A stretch of 17,179 nt of DNA. It comes from Bacilli bacterium (GTDB lineage: Bacteria; Bacillota_I; Bacilli_A; ML615J-28; CAG-698). The notes below the pieces were generated by a model. It was not told the DNA's origin, ran no database searches, and saw only the letters and a program-made list of their open reading frames with translations. How positions within the stretch are numbered: position 1 is the first letter of the stretch; the number at the start of each line of letters is the position of its first letter. The position numbers and the translations under genes are program-made. Shown piece by piece: positions 1 through 6,928 of the stretch. The DNA lies in assembly GCA_028691715.1 (NCBI GenBank), contig JAQUYR010000015.1, positions 3,536 through 20,714 of the forward strand, written 5' to 3'.

Positions 1-97
1 ACTTTTTATATTCATCTGCTAATGCATCTATTTTTTTAGCAATTTTTTCTACTCTTTTTAATTCTTTGTAACCCGAATCAAATAAACTTTTAAACAT
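1..97 (-). CDS. secA: SecA N-terminus (partial, runs off left edge)
   Basis: Only the first 32 codons are visible. They read MFKSLFDSGYKELKR followed by VEKIAKKIDALADEYKK, which matches the N-terminal helix of SecA (family pattern: N-K-R-E-L-K-R-L-x-K-I-A, then ALADEYKKLSDEEL). SecA is the cytoplasmic ATPase that drives preproteins through SecYEG. The ATG at 97 is chosen by homology. Its nearest purine-rich stretch (AAAGGA) is about 13 nt away, which is long. An in-frame GTG at 109 would sit almost on top of that AAAGGA, so neither start has ideal spacing. In many Firmicutes secA directly follows hpf; here two surface-hydrolase genes and a terminator lie between them, and secA has its own candidate promoters. 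The match is short but characteristic. Confidence 0.85.
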   Translation of the reverse strand, partial: MFKSLFDSGYKELKRVEKIAKKIDALADEYKK

Positions 98-131
98 TAT
101 CGCAGTCACATCCTTTCATACTACTATTAAT

Positions 132-180
132 ATAATACCACTTTCGCCCTTTTTATACAAGCCTTTTTTGTTTTTATCAA
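132..180 (-). promoter_or_regulatory. Two overlapping candidate sigma-A promoters for secA
   Basis: Two -35/-10 pairs, each with a 17-nt spacer, can be read on the minus strand. The distal pair is TTGATA (175-180) with TATAAA (152-157). The proximal pair is TTGTAT (155-160) with TATTAT (132-137). The -10 of the distal pair overlaps the -35 of the proximal pair, so the two could not be occupied together. They lie between the terminator of the upstream hydrolase gene and the secA start. Motif match only. Confidence 0.5.
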
Positions 181-204
181 GTAAGGTCAATGTACAAATA
201 TGAT

Positions 205-235
205 AAAAAAGACATCAGGAAGTTTCCCTAATGTC
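205..235 (-). terminator. Rho-independent terminator after the second GHL10 gene
   Basis: On the minus strand GACAT (235-231) pairs with ATGTC (215-211), with a partly paired GGGAA/TTCC interior, followed at once by a six-T run (210-205). It begins about 14 nt after the stop of the gene ending at 249. The stem is imperfect, but stem plus T-run and position fit a terminator closing the two-gene hydrolase unit. Confidence 0.7.
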
Positions 236-248
236 CTATCTATTAAAA

Positions 249-3200
249 TTATCTGAAGTATCTCTTTTTCAGAAGAATAAAAGCTATTCCTATTGTCAAT
301 ATTCCCAGAATATTTCCCATTGAAAGGCTTTGACATCCACCTTTAATCTCCTCAAACGTTCCATAAACATTCAAATCCTCAGTGATCTCCGAATAATCAG
401 TATCCCAAGAAATGAAGCGATATCCTTCAACATCAGCAATAAAATCAGGAGCTTTTTGTCCATATTCCACAATTTCCTCATGAAGGAGTTCATTATTAGG
501 ACCAAAAAACTTGACTGTATACGTATATGGAGCATATTGAGCTGTTATTATTAAATTCTGAGCAACATCACTGAAATCAGTATCCCAACCAGAAAAGTTG
601 TAATTTGGTCTAGGTGTAATATTAGGAGCTTCTACTTCTTCACCATACACTACTTCGTTTGTTGATAAAATAGTACCATCCCAATCCTTGAAGATTACTG
701 TATAAACACTTATGCTATATACAGCATAAATTGTTCTATCCGATAATACATTTGATCCCACACCGTGCCAATTACTGAATTCATAACCTCTGACTACTGG
801 AGCCGTTGGATAAACAACATCATTTCCATAGGCTACTTCTTGCACTTCAATAATACTATCATCCCGATCATTGATAAAAGTAACCGCAAACTTCGTCACT
901 TCATATACTGCTGTAACAGTTAAATCGCTCTTTACTCCTGATATATCAGTATCCCAGCCGACGAAAGTCCAACCAGTGCGCTTAGGATCGCTTGGAGCGA
1001 TTGCTGTCGTCATATACTCTGCATCAGCCTCGGAAATAATACTACCATCATAATCCTTAAATGTGACAGTATAGACATTTATCTGATAATTAGCATAAAC
1101 ATTTAAATCATAGATGACATTAACAAAGGAAGTACTCCAATTGATGAAAGTATAGCCTTCCTTAGTAGTATCTGGTGCTTGGGCTGTACCATTATAGTTG
1201 ACATCTTCTGTTTTCATTACCTCATTATTGTTATCATAGAAGGTAACAGTGAACAGACTGTCACTATATTTAGCTTTAACAGTGAGATCACTTTTTACTG
1301 AGGATATATCCTGACTCCAACCAATAAAAGTCGCTCCTGGTTTTGTTGGGGCAGTTGGAGCAACTGCACTATTTCCATAAGGAACTTGCACAGTGGACAA
1401 TAGATTTCCCACTTCATCAGTAAACTTCACTTCAAAGCTTAACATTCCAAAATCAACTCCATCACTTAAAGTATTTGTTCTGGACATGACTTTAATTCCG
1501 TAGACATACTGAGTATCATCAATAGCCTCATCAACAAAAGTCACCATATCCTCAACAGATGTTGGACCTATTATTTTATAAACTTGTTCAGTAGTAAATG
1601 TTAGTGGTGTTTCTGATCGATAAATAACATAAGATTTTGCCTCATCAACAGCATTAAAGGTTATCGTATTGACAGTATCACCTTTAACTACTTCAAGATT
1701 GGTTACATCGTTCAGCTTTACAGCTTCCATAGATTTAATCTCTGGAAGAATTGCGGGATTGGTAAACATTTCCTCTTTTATCAGTTTCATTCCCCGTCCA
1801 TAAAGCGATGATTGGTCTCCTAAATAAGCACTTTTTAAGTATCCATAATTATAGAAAACCGTACCACTGACAGTATTTAATTTAGTAGCATACAATATTT
1901 GATTGTAGGCCTCCATATAATCTTTTCCCCAGGAATAATTTTTCCCTGGTGTTTCTGACATATATATTCCCATACCTGAATATAATAAGACATTCTTATA
2001 TTTTACTACTTTAGCCCACCAATCACATAAATCAGCAAAAGCTGCACTTGGGTGAGTGAATCCCCAATACATTTGTGGCAAGATATAGTCTATCCATTCC
2101 TCGTTTATCCATTTCAAGGTATCAGAGAAGAGATAACCGCCATAATGTTCAAATGTTGTTGTTGTATTTGAACCATTTGTGATGGCATTACCATCGATAT
2201 CGTAAGTGACTTTTCCATCACCACTCTTCCAAATTCCTGATGGAGAAATACCCAATTGAACCGATCTTCCAGTAGAGTTATTATACATACGCATAGTTCT
2301 CGATAATTCTTCAATGAAGAGATCAACTTGTTCACGGCGCCAATTTGCTTTGTCTGTAGCGCTTGTAGCACTATATTCATCTGATTTATACTTTAAGTAT
2401 GTATCTTGATCTGGTTCTGTTAAGATACTGTTGGTTCCTGATAGAGCTCCAGAAGCCCCCATATCCGAATAAAAATAATCATCAAAATGAATGGCGTCAA
2501 CATCATAATTTCTGATTACTTCCATACAGGTATCAACAATAAATTTACGAACAGCAGGAATTCCCGGATTTAGAATAGCTCCTCCATCCTTTTCTCCTAA
2601 AATATTACTAACATCCGCTCCGATATTGTTAGGACAATATGTTCTTATCATTGAAGCCAGTTCAGCAATTGTCTTATCGCTTGCTGCTTTAATACGGTAA
2701 GGATTCATCCAGGCATGAAATTCATATCCCCGATTGTGGCACTCTTCAATAATCCATGTTAGAGGATCCCATCCTGGATCAACTCCATATGTTGTAAACC
2801 AATCACTCCAGGGATTAAGAGTCGAATAATAAATAGCATCATTATCAATTCTAATATGGAAGATCAAAGCATTTAAGTTATAATATTCCATAACATCAAA
2901 TATTTGGATAACCTCAGCTTTATAATCTTCAATCTCTTCAGCCAATGATTTTCCACTACCTGTTTTAATATTGGTGATATTTGAACCATCCTTCGGAGTA
3001 ACCCAGATACCTCGGAAGTATGTCTTTTGTTGTTCATAGGAACTAGGAATCATTACATTACTAGATGTTCCTGTATAAGTAAGATAATTGCCATTTGTAT
3101 CAGTATATGGTACTAAAGTATATGCCTTGGTATTAAAACCAATAAACAGTATCATACTAAATAATAGGCACATTGTAAAAATTCTTTTAATTGTTTTCAT
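249..3200 (-). CDS. Secreted GHL10 (DigH/YngK-like) glycosyl hydrolase-like protein with six InlB B repeats
   Basis: 983 residues. An N-terminal signal peptide (about 1-26, probable cleavage after TKA) leads into a GHL10 domain (PF02638/DUF187 type) at about 60-480. Landmarks are FRGIWVTP, HAWMNPYR at 162-169, DAIHFDDYFY near 234-243, and PQMYW at 375-379. This family includes E. coli DigH, which cuts denuded peptidoglycan glycan strands, so a glycan substrate outside the cell is expected; the actual substrate is unknown. An FN3-like module (about 499-585) and six InlB-type B repeats (587-951) follow. The C-terminus is GGC956, a hydrophobic stretch and KKRYFR, a likely membrane or sorting tail. 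The ATG at 3200 has an AGGAG 7 nt upstream. It starts 24 nt after the stop of its paralogue, so the two are probably co-transcribed. Domain call is strong; activity is inferred. Confidence 0.85.
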   Translation of the reverse strand: MKTIKRIFTMCLLFSMILFIGFNTKAYTLVPYTDTNGNYLTYTGTSSNVMIPSSYEQQKTYFRGIWVTPKDGSNITNIKTGSGKSLAEEIEDYKAEVIQIFDVMEYYNLNALIFHIRIDNDAIYYSTLNPWSDWFTTYGVDPGWDPLTWIIEECHNRGYEFHAWMNPYRIKAASDKTIAELASMIRTYCPNNIGADVSNILGEKDGGAILNPGIPAVRKFIVDTCMEVIRNYDVDAIHFDDYFYSDMGASGALSGTNSILTEPDQDTYLKYKSDEYSATSATDKANWRREQVDLFIEELSRTMRMYNNSTGRSVQLGISPSGIWKSGDGKVTYDIDGNAITNGSNTTTTFEHYGGYLFSDTLKWINEEWIDYILPQMYWGFTHPSAAFADLCDWWAKVVKYKNVLLYSGMGIYMSETPGKNYSWGKDYMEAYNQILYATKLNTVSGTVFYNYGYLKSAYLGDQSSLYGRGMKLIKEEMFTNPAILPEIKSMEAVKLNDVTNLEVVKGDTVNTITFNAVDEAKSYVIYRSETPLTFTTEQVYKIIGPTSVEDMVTFVDEAIDDTQYVYGIKVMSRTNTLSDGVDFGMLSFEVKFTDEVGNLLSTVQVPYGNSAVAPTAPTKPGATFIGWSQDISSVKSDLTVKAKYSDSLFTVTFYDNNNEVMKTEDVNYNGTAQAPDTTKEGYTFINWSTSFVNVIYDLNVYANYQINVYTVTFKDYDGSIISEADAEYMTTAIAPSDPKRTGWTFVGWDTDISGVKSDLTVTAVYEVTKFAVTFINDRDDSIIEVQEVAYGNDVVYPTAPVVRGYEFSNWHGVGSNVLSDRTIYAVYSISVYTVIFKDWDGTILSTNEVVYGEEVEAPNITPRPNYNFSGWDTDFSDVAQNLIITAQYAPYTYTVKFFGPNNELLHEEIVEYGQKAPDFIADVEGYRFISWDTDYSEITEDLNVYGTFEEIKGGCQSLSMGNILGILTIGIAFILLKKRYFR
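348..1442 (-). repeat. Six tandem InlB-type B repeats (about 61 residues each)
   Basis: Residues 587-951 of the 983-residue protein contain six units. Each follows the pattern [Y/F]-x-V-x-F-x-[D/N]-x(2)-G-x-[I/L], then V-x-Y-G, then A-P, then G-[Y/W/A]-x-F-x-[G/N]-W, then D-L-x-[V/I]-x-A-x-Y. Examples are YTVTFKDYDG and GWTFVGWDTD in unit 3. This is the Listeria-Bacteroides (Flg_new/InlB_B) repeat, a beta-grasp-like module of surface proteins that usually acts as a stalk or adhesive spacer. Unit sequences have diverged, so the array is old or under diversifying drift. Confidence 0.85.
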
Positions 3201-3224
3201 ATTCTTCTCCTAGTGTTATTTTCC

Positions 3225-5711
3225 CTATATTAATCTTCTCTTCTTAAGAAGCATCAACAAAAGTAATAACCCACCAATTTGAGTAAAACTAAGTTGATTA
3301 CAACCACTATTTTCATCAATAATATAATTAGCAACTATAGTTATATTGCCACTAATCTCAATCGTTGGTGATGTAACTAAGATATCATCAAGATACCAAC
3401 CTTTAAAACTATATCCCTCTTTTTTTGGCGCTTCTATTATCGATAAAAAATCGCCATAATATCCTTCTTCGCTATCAATGAAATTACCATCATTATCTAT
3501 ATAAGTGATTATCAGCTTTTCTCTTTCAAAAATCGCATTGATCTTCATATTCTCGGTGATATTGTTGAGTTCTCTGTCCCAGCCAATAAACCTGTAACCC
3601 TCTTTATATGGAACTTCAGGAGCTATAACAGAAGATTGATAATTTACTTCAGCTTCATCGATTAATTGATCATCAACATAAAAACTAACCTTGTATTGAT
3701 TTATTTCATAGATCGCATTAATGATTTCATCCTGCCTGATATTTGTTGCTTCCTTGCTCCATCCCTTAAAAGTATACCCTAAAACGATTGGAGGTTCAGG
3801 TAGTTGGGCATCTTTTCCCTGTTTTACCTGTTGGCGACTTATTTCATCCCCTGAAATATCTAAGAAAACAACATCATATATCTGACTATTCACTAGAATA
3901 ACAGCCTGGACTTCCAAATCAGCCGTGATGTTTTCAATTGAAGAAGACCAACAGACAAAAGAGTAACCCTCTGGAACAAAATCTAGTGATGGAGCTAAAG
4001 CTGGAGTTCCATCCTTAACAAAAACTGTTGATATAATATTCCCATTATGGTCTTTAAAGACCACTTTATGAGAAAGATTATCAGTTGAAGCACTCGCCTC
4101 TTTCCCCAAATTGTTATTTATCGATAAAGGCTTTATTCCATAGAGGTATTCACCATCAGCAACTATATCACTATAGGTCATATATTCGTTATCATCCTTA
4201 CCACCAATAGTTGCAATCAGTTCATCATTTGTGTATTGAAGAACATTTGATGACGAGCGATAAATCGCATAAAATTTCGCCTGATCTAACTTATCGAAAG
4301 AAATATTGTAACCCTCATTTGTCTTTTGAATGGATAAATTAGTAACCTCGTCTAAAATAATACTATCGTTTAGTTTAAGCGTTGGAAGGATTGTTTTCTT
4401 GTTCCAACAATTCTCTAAAACAGGAGCAACTTGGATTCCTTTAATACTTGTAGCATCAATATACGCGGCTTTTAAATGCTTATAACTGAATATAGCAATA
4501 CCATTAACATTGTCCTGAGTGCTCAAAAAGAGCATTTGATGATAAAATTCTTCACTGTTAGGCCAATACTTATCACCAGCCATATACAAACCTATTCCTA
4601 TATATAAATTAACCTTCTTGTTTTCAACAACCTTATTCCACCAGGCTACTTTGCCATGGAATGATGACTGAGTGGTCTCAAATCCGTGATAACACTGAGG
4701 GCAAATATAATCTATCCATTCCTCATTTACCCATTTTAGAGTATCGCTATACAAAGGATCACCATAATGACCACCTTGCCTCGTCAAGGAACCACTAGAA
4801 ACAGCATCGCCATTTTCATTATAGGTAACAACACCATTGCCATCTCTATAAACCCCTGATGGTGCTATCCCGAATTGGACAGCTTTATTATTTTGTTTAT
4901 TATATGCTCTTATCTGGGTGCTCAAGCGATAAATGAAAGTGTCAACATTTTCTCTCCGCCAATCAGCTAATGATAGGGATGTCTTGCTCGCTACATAGTC
5001 TTCGTTATCCTGATTACCAATACCATCAGTGTAGAAATAATCATCAAAATGGATAGCATCAACATCATATTTTCTCACAACTTCCATACAAGTATTGACC
5101 AAGAAATTCTGAACAATGGCTTTAGCAGGATTTAAAATGACTACTGAAGATCCCTTTAACATATTATCTACATTTGAAGCTGGATTAACCTGAGGAAATT
5201 TTGCAGCCAAATCATCCATATTGATTGTTGCAGCTCCATTAGAAACCCTGTAAGGATTCATCCAGGCATGAAATTCAATTCCCCGTTTATGACATTCATT
5301 GATAACCCACTCTAGAGCATCCCAAGTTTGATCGACCTTCCAATATTTGGAGATTGGACTCATTGAAGTTGTATACAGAGCATCATTCATGACTCTGACA
5401 TGAAATATCATAACATTTAAATTATAGTATTCCATTACATCAAGAATCGAAGTAATTTCAGCTTGATACTGAGTTTTATTTTTATAGGCAGCAACATCAG
5501 CAATATATGTACTTATCCAGACAGCACGAAAATCAGTGTCCTTAGATACATATTCTGTATCAATCATTACTTTTTCATCAGTCCCAAGATAAGTAACCGG
5601 ATCATTGGAATTGGTCTTCGTAAGAACAACTTCATCAGCCTTAACAATTATTCCTCCTAAAAGAGAAATGATAAAGAAAGAAATGATAAGAAATAAAAGT
5701 TTTCTATTCAT
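3225..5711 (-). CDS. Secreted GHL10 (DigH/YngK-like) glycosyl hydrolase-like protein with four InlB B repeats
   Basis: 828 residues, a paralogue of the next gene downstream. A signal peptide (about 1-25, cleavage after VKA) precedes a GHL10-type domain at about 60-440. It keeps FRAVWIST, YYNLNVMIFHVR, EFHAWMNPYR and DAIHFDDYFY, then an FN3-like module (about 460-545), four B repeats (546-798) and the tail SGC804NQLSF, a Leu-rich stretch and KKRRLI. It differs from its paralogue at family-conserved sites: PQCYH (338-342) in place of PQMYW, and SPIS where the paralogue has NPWS. It may therefore have altered or lost catalysis, or taken another substrate. The ATG at 5711 has GGAGG 6 nt upstream and a promoter at 5748-5776. 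It is the first gene of a two-gene unit inserted between hpf and secA. Confidence 0.83.
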   Translation of the reverse strand: MNRKLLFLIISFFIISLLGGIIVKADEVVLTKTNSNDPVTYLGTDEKVMIDTEYVSKDTDFRAVWISTYIADVAAYKNKTQYQAEITSILDVMEYYNLNVMIFHVRVMNDALYTTSMSPISKYWKVDQTWDALEWVINECHKRGIEFHAWMNPYRVSNGAATINMDDLAAKFPQVNPASNVDNMLKGSSVVILNPAKAIVQNFLVNTCMEVVRKYDVDAIHFDDYFYTDGIGNQDNEDYVASKTSLSLADWRRENVDTFIYRLSTQIRAYNKQNNKAVQFGIAPSGVYRDGNGVVTYNENGDAVSSGSLTRQGGHYGDPLYSDTLKWVNEEWIDYICPQCYHGFETTQSSFHGKVAWWNKVVENKKVNLYIGIGLYMAGDKYWPNSEEFYHQMLFLSTQDNVNGIAIFSYKHLKAAYIDATSIKGIQVAPVLENCWNKKTILPTLKLNDSIILDEVTNLSIQKTNEGYNISFDKLDQAKFYAIYRSSSNVLQYTNDELIATIGGKDDNEYMTYSDIVADGEYLYGIKPLSINNNLGKEASASTDNLSHKVVFKDHNGNIISTVFVKDGTPALAPSLDFVPEGYSFVCWSSSIENITADLEVQAVILVNSQIYDVVFLDISGDEISRQQVKQGKDAQLPEPPIVLGYTFKGWSKEATNIRQDEIINAIYEINQYKVSFYVDDQLIDEAEVNYQSSVIAPEVPYKEGYRFIGWDRELNNITENMKINAIFEREKLIITYIDNDGNFIDSEEGYYGDFLSIIEAPKKEGYSFKGWYLDDILVTSPTIEISGNITIVANYIIDENSGCNQLSFTQIGGLLLLLMLLKKRRLI
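3318..4076 (-). repeat. Four tandem InlB-type B repeats
   Basis: Residues 546-798 of the 828-residue protein hold four units of about 60-68 residues, with hallmarks such as KVVFKDHNGNIIS, EGYSFVCW, GYTFKGW, EGYRFIGW and EGYSFKGW. The last unit is longer, with an insertion after GWYLDD. The paralogue has six units, so unit number has changed since duplication. Confidence 0.85.
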
Positions 5712-5747
5712 AGTTCGCCTCCAATGTGATTTTATAAAATCTAATAT

Positions 5748-5776
5748 ATTATATCATTTTTATTGCTCAAAGTAAA
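5748..5776 (-). promoter_or_regulatory. Candidate promoter of the two-gene GHL10 unit
   Basis: On the minus strand TTTACT (5776-5771), a 17-nt spacer and TATAAT (5753-5748). The start codon at 5711 lies about 36 nt downstream of the -10, leaving a short leader that carries the GGAGG ribosome site. Confidence 0.65.
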
Positions 5777-5821
5777 CGCTTTTTAATACCATATATATAA
5801 CACTTTGACTCTCTTTTTTTA

Positions 5822-5850
5822 CAAAAAAACTACCGGGTTTCCCCAGTAGT
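5822..5850 (-). terminator. Rho-independent terminator of hpf
   Basis: Minus-strand stem ACTAC (5850-5846) with GTAGT (5833-5829), plus an inner GGG/CCC around an AAA loop, followed by a run of seven T. It lies about 17 nt after the hpf stop and separates hpf from the GHL10 unit. Confidence 0.8.
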
Positions 5851-5866
5851 CAGTTATTTCAATTGT

Positions 5867-6430
5867 TTAATCGACATTACTCGTTTCTATGATTCCGTAG
5901 TCGTGATCCTCTCTCAAATAAACCACACAAACCTTATTTGTTTCAACATTCAAGAAAACAAAAAAGTTATGACCTAACATTTCCATTTGCGTAATAGCAT
6001 CTTCTGGAGTCATAGGTTTCAACTCAACCGATTTTGATTTTACTAAATTTGTAACCATTAGCTCTGTTTTCATCTTTTCTAAATCAAAATCACTATTTGT
6101 TGAATAGTACTGAGCAACTCCTGCTCTTCTTTTCATGCTTGAATAAATCTTAGATTTGTGGCGACGAATCTGTGATTCCAGTTTGTCGACAGCTGAATCC
6201 AGAGCATTCAAGAAAGTATCAGCTTTAACCTCAGCTCTTAAAATAATGTTTTTTGTAGGAATTGTGATTTCAACAACTTTACCATCGTCGTATTCCTTGC
6301 ATAGTACGGTAGCTTCCAAATCTTCTCTTCGGCTAAAGTATTGGTCTAATTTTGCCAACTTGTCTTCAGCATGTTCTTTGATTTTAGGAACAAAATCAAT
6401 TTTGTTTTTTGTGCGTACTGTAACTTTCAT
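5867..6430 (-). CDS. hpf: Ribosome hibernation promoting factor, long form
   Basis: 187 residues, the usual size of long HPF (YvyD type). The N-terminal S30AE/RaiA domain is at about 1-100 (MKVTVRTKNKIDFVPKIKEH, later SAVDKLESQIRRHKSKI). The C-terminal dimerisation domain is at about 128-185 (KPMTPEDAITQMEMLGHNFF, then VVYLREDHDYGIIE). Long HPF binds the small subunit and pairs 70S ribosomes into inactive 100S dimers under starvation or stress. The ATG at 6430 is preceded by AAAGGAGAT. The gene has its own promoter (6464-6492) and terminator (5822-5850). In many Firmicutes hpf sits next to secA and prfB; here the next genes are two surface hydrolases and only then secA. Confidence 0.95.
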   Translation of the reverse strand: MKVTVRTKNKIDFVPKIKEHAEDKLAKLDQYFSRREDLEATVLCKEYDDGKVVEITIPTKNIILRAEVKADTFLNALDSAVDKLESQIRRHKSKIYSSMKRRAGVAQYYSTNSDFDLEKMKTELMVTNLVKSKSVELKPMTPEDAITQMEMLGHNFFVFLNVETNKVCVVYLREDHDYGIIETSNVD

Positions 6431-6463
6431 TATATCATCTCCTTTGCTATTAGGTTACGTCTT

Positions 6464-6492
6464 ATTATAACATTTTTTAAATATTAAAACAA
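6464..6492 (-). promoter_or_regulatory. Candidate hpf promoter
   Basis: TTGTTT (6492-6487), a 17-nt spacer and a perfect TATAAT (6469-6464) on the minus strand, with the hpf start 33 nt beyond the -10. The -35 is weak. I see no clear sigma-B-type motif. Confidence 0.55.
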
Positions 6493-6526
6493 TTTTTTGC
6501 ACTTTTTTTATGATAATATTCACCAA

Positions 6527-6850
6527 TTAATAGATAATAATTTGAATATCTAAATCCCATTCCAAAAAACTATCTAAGATGGGAATTATTCCTTCTATCC
6601 TTTTATTATCAAGTAATAGTAAAACTATTTTATCTTTATTGATAATTGCTTCATATAAAAGTCTTTTTAGCTTCAAAGAAAAGGCAAAGGAGATTTCTCT
6701 ATCCATCTTTAAATAATCACAATTTGGTTCAATATAATATATCCCAATAACTCGATTACCGATTAAGAAAAATTCATCCTCAGTTATACAATCACTACAA
6801 TCATAAAAAGCGAATAGTTCAAAAATTGTTCTCGTCTTTTTACATTTCAT
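6527..6850 (-). CDS. Hypothetical small protein (107 aa) with a CxxC pair
   Basis: I do not recognise this protein. From the ATG at 6850 it has 107 residues, starting MKCKKTRTIFELF. It carries Cys3, a C-S-D-C pair at about 18-21 and a further Cys near 43. No signal peptide or clear membrane helix is visible. The C-terminal third alternates hydrophobic strands with a helix (DKIVLLLLDNKR, then LDIQIIIY), which suggests a small alpha/beta fold. The ATG at 6850 is preferred because GGAGGT (6854-6859) sits just upstream, though spacing is short; an in-frame TTG at 6871 would place that ribosome site inside the gene. It lies between the leuS terminator and hpf, ending 96 nt before the hpf start. 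A possible -10 (TATAAT, 6871-6876) has no good -35. Codon content looks like its neighbours, so it is probably real. Confidence 0.7.
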   Translation of the reverse strand: MKCKKTRTIFELFAFYDCSDCITEDEFFLIGNRVIGIYYIEPNCDYLKMDREISFAFSLKLKRLLYEAIINKDKIVLLLLDNKRIEGIIPILDSFLEWDLDIQIIIY

Positions 6851-6853
6851 ATT

Positions 6854-6859
6854 ACCTCC
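6854..6859 (-). promoter_or_regulatory. Ribosome binding site fixing the start of the 107-aa gene
   Basis: GGAGGT on the minus strand, 3 nt before the ATG at 6850. It rules against the upstream TTG at 6871, which has no such site before it. Confidence 0.7.
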
Positions 6860-6901
6860 GTATATAATCAATTATATATTAGGATAGATATCACTTTTTT
6901 A

Positions 6902-6928
6902 TTTAAAAAAGCGAGGAGTCCTCGCTTT
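6902..6928 (-). terminator. Rho-independent terminator of leuS
   Basis: A perfect 9-bp minus-strand stem AAAGCGAGG (6928-6920), a 3-nt loop and CCTCGCTTT (6916-6908), with the T-run continuing past the stem (TTTTTT, then AAATAAAAAA). The upstream arm overlaps the leuS stop codon at 6927-6929, an economical arrangement. Confidence 0.9.

Noticed and set aside
249..335. LPXTG sortase signal on the hydrolases
   Set aside because: No LPXTG-like motif precedes the C-terminal hydrophobic stretch; the motif there is Gly-Gly-Cys or Ser-Gly-Cys.
330..2380. Short open frames such as 330-554 (+), 871-1053 (+) and 2114-2380 (-)
   Set aside because: They lie wholly inside the hydrolase gene in other frames, with no ribosome sites or recognisable products; shadows of the real gene.
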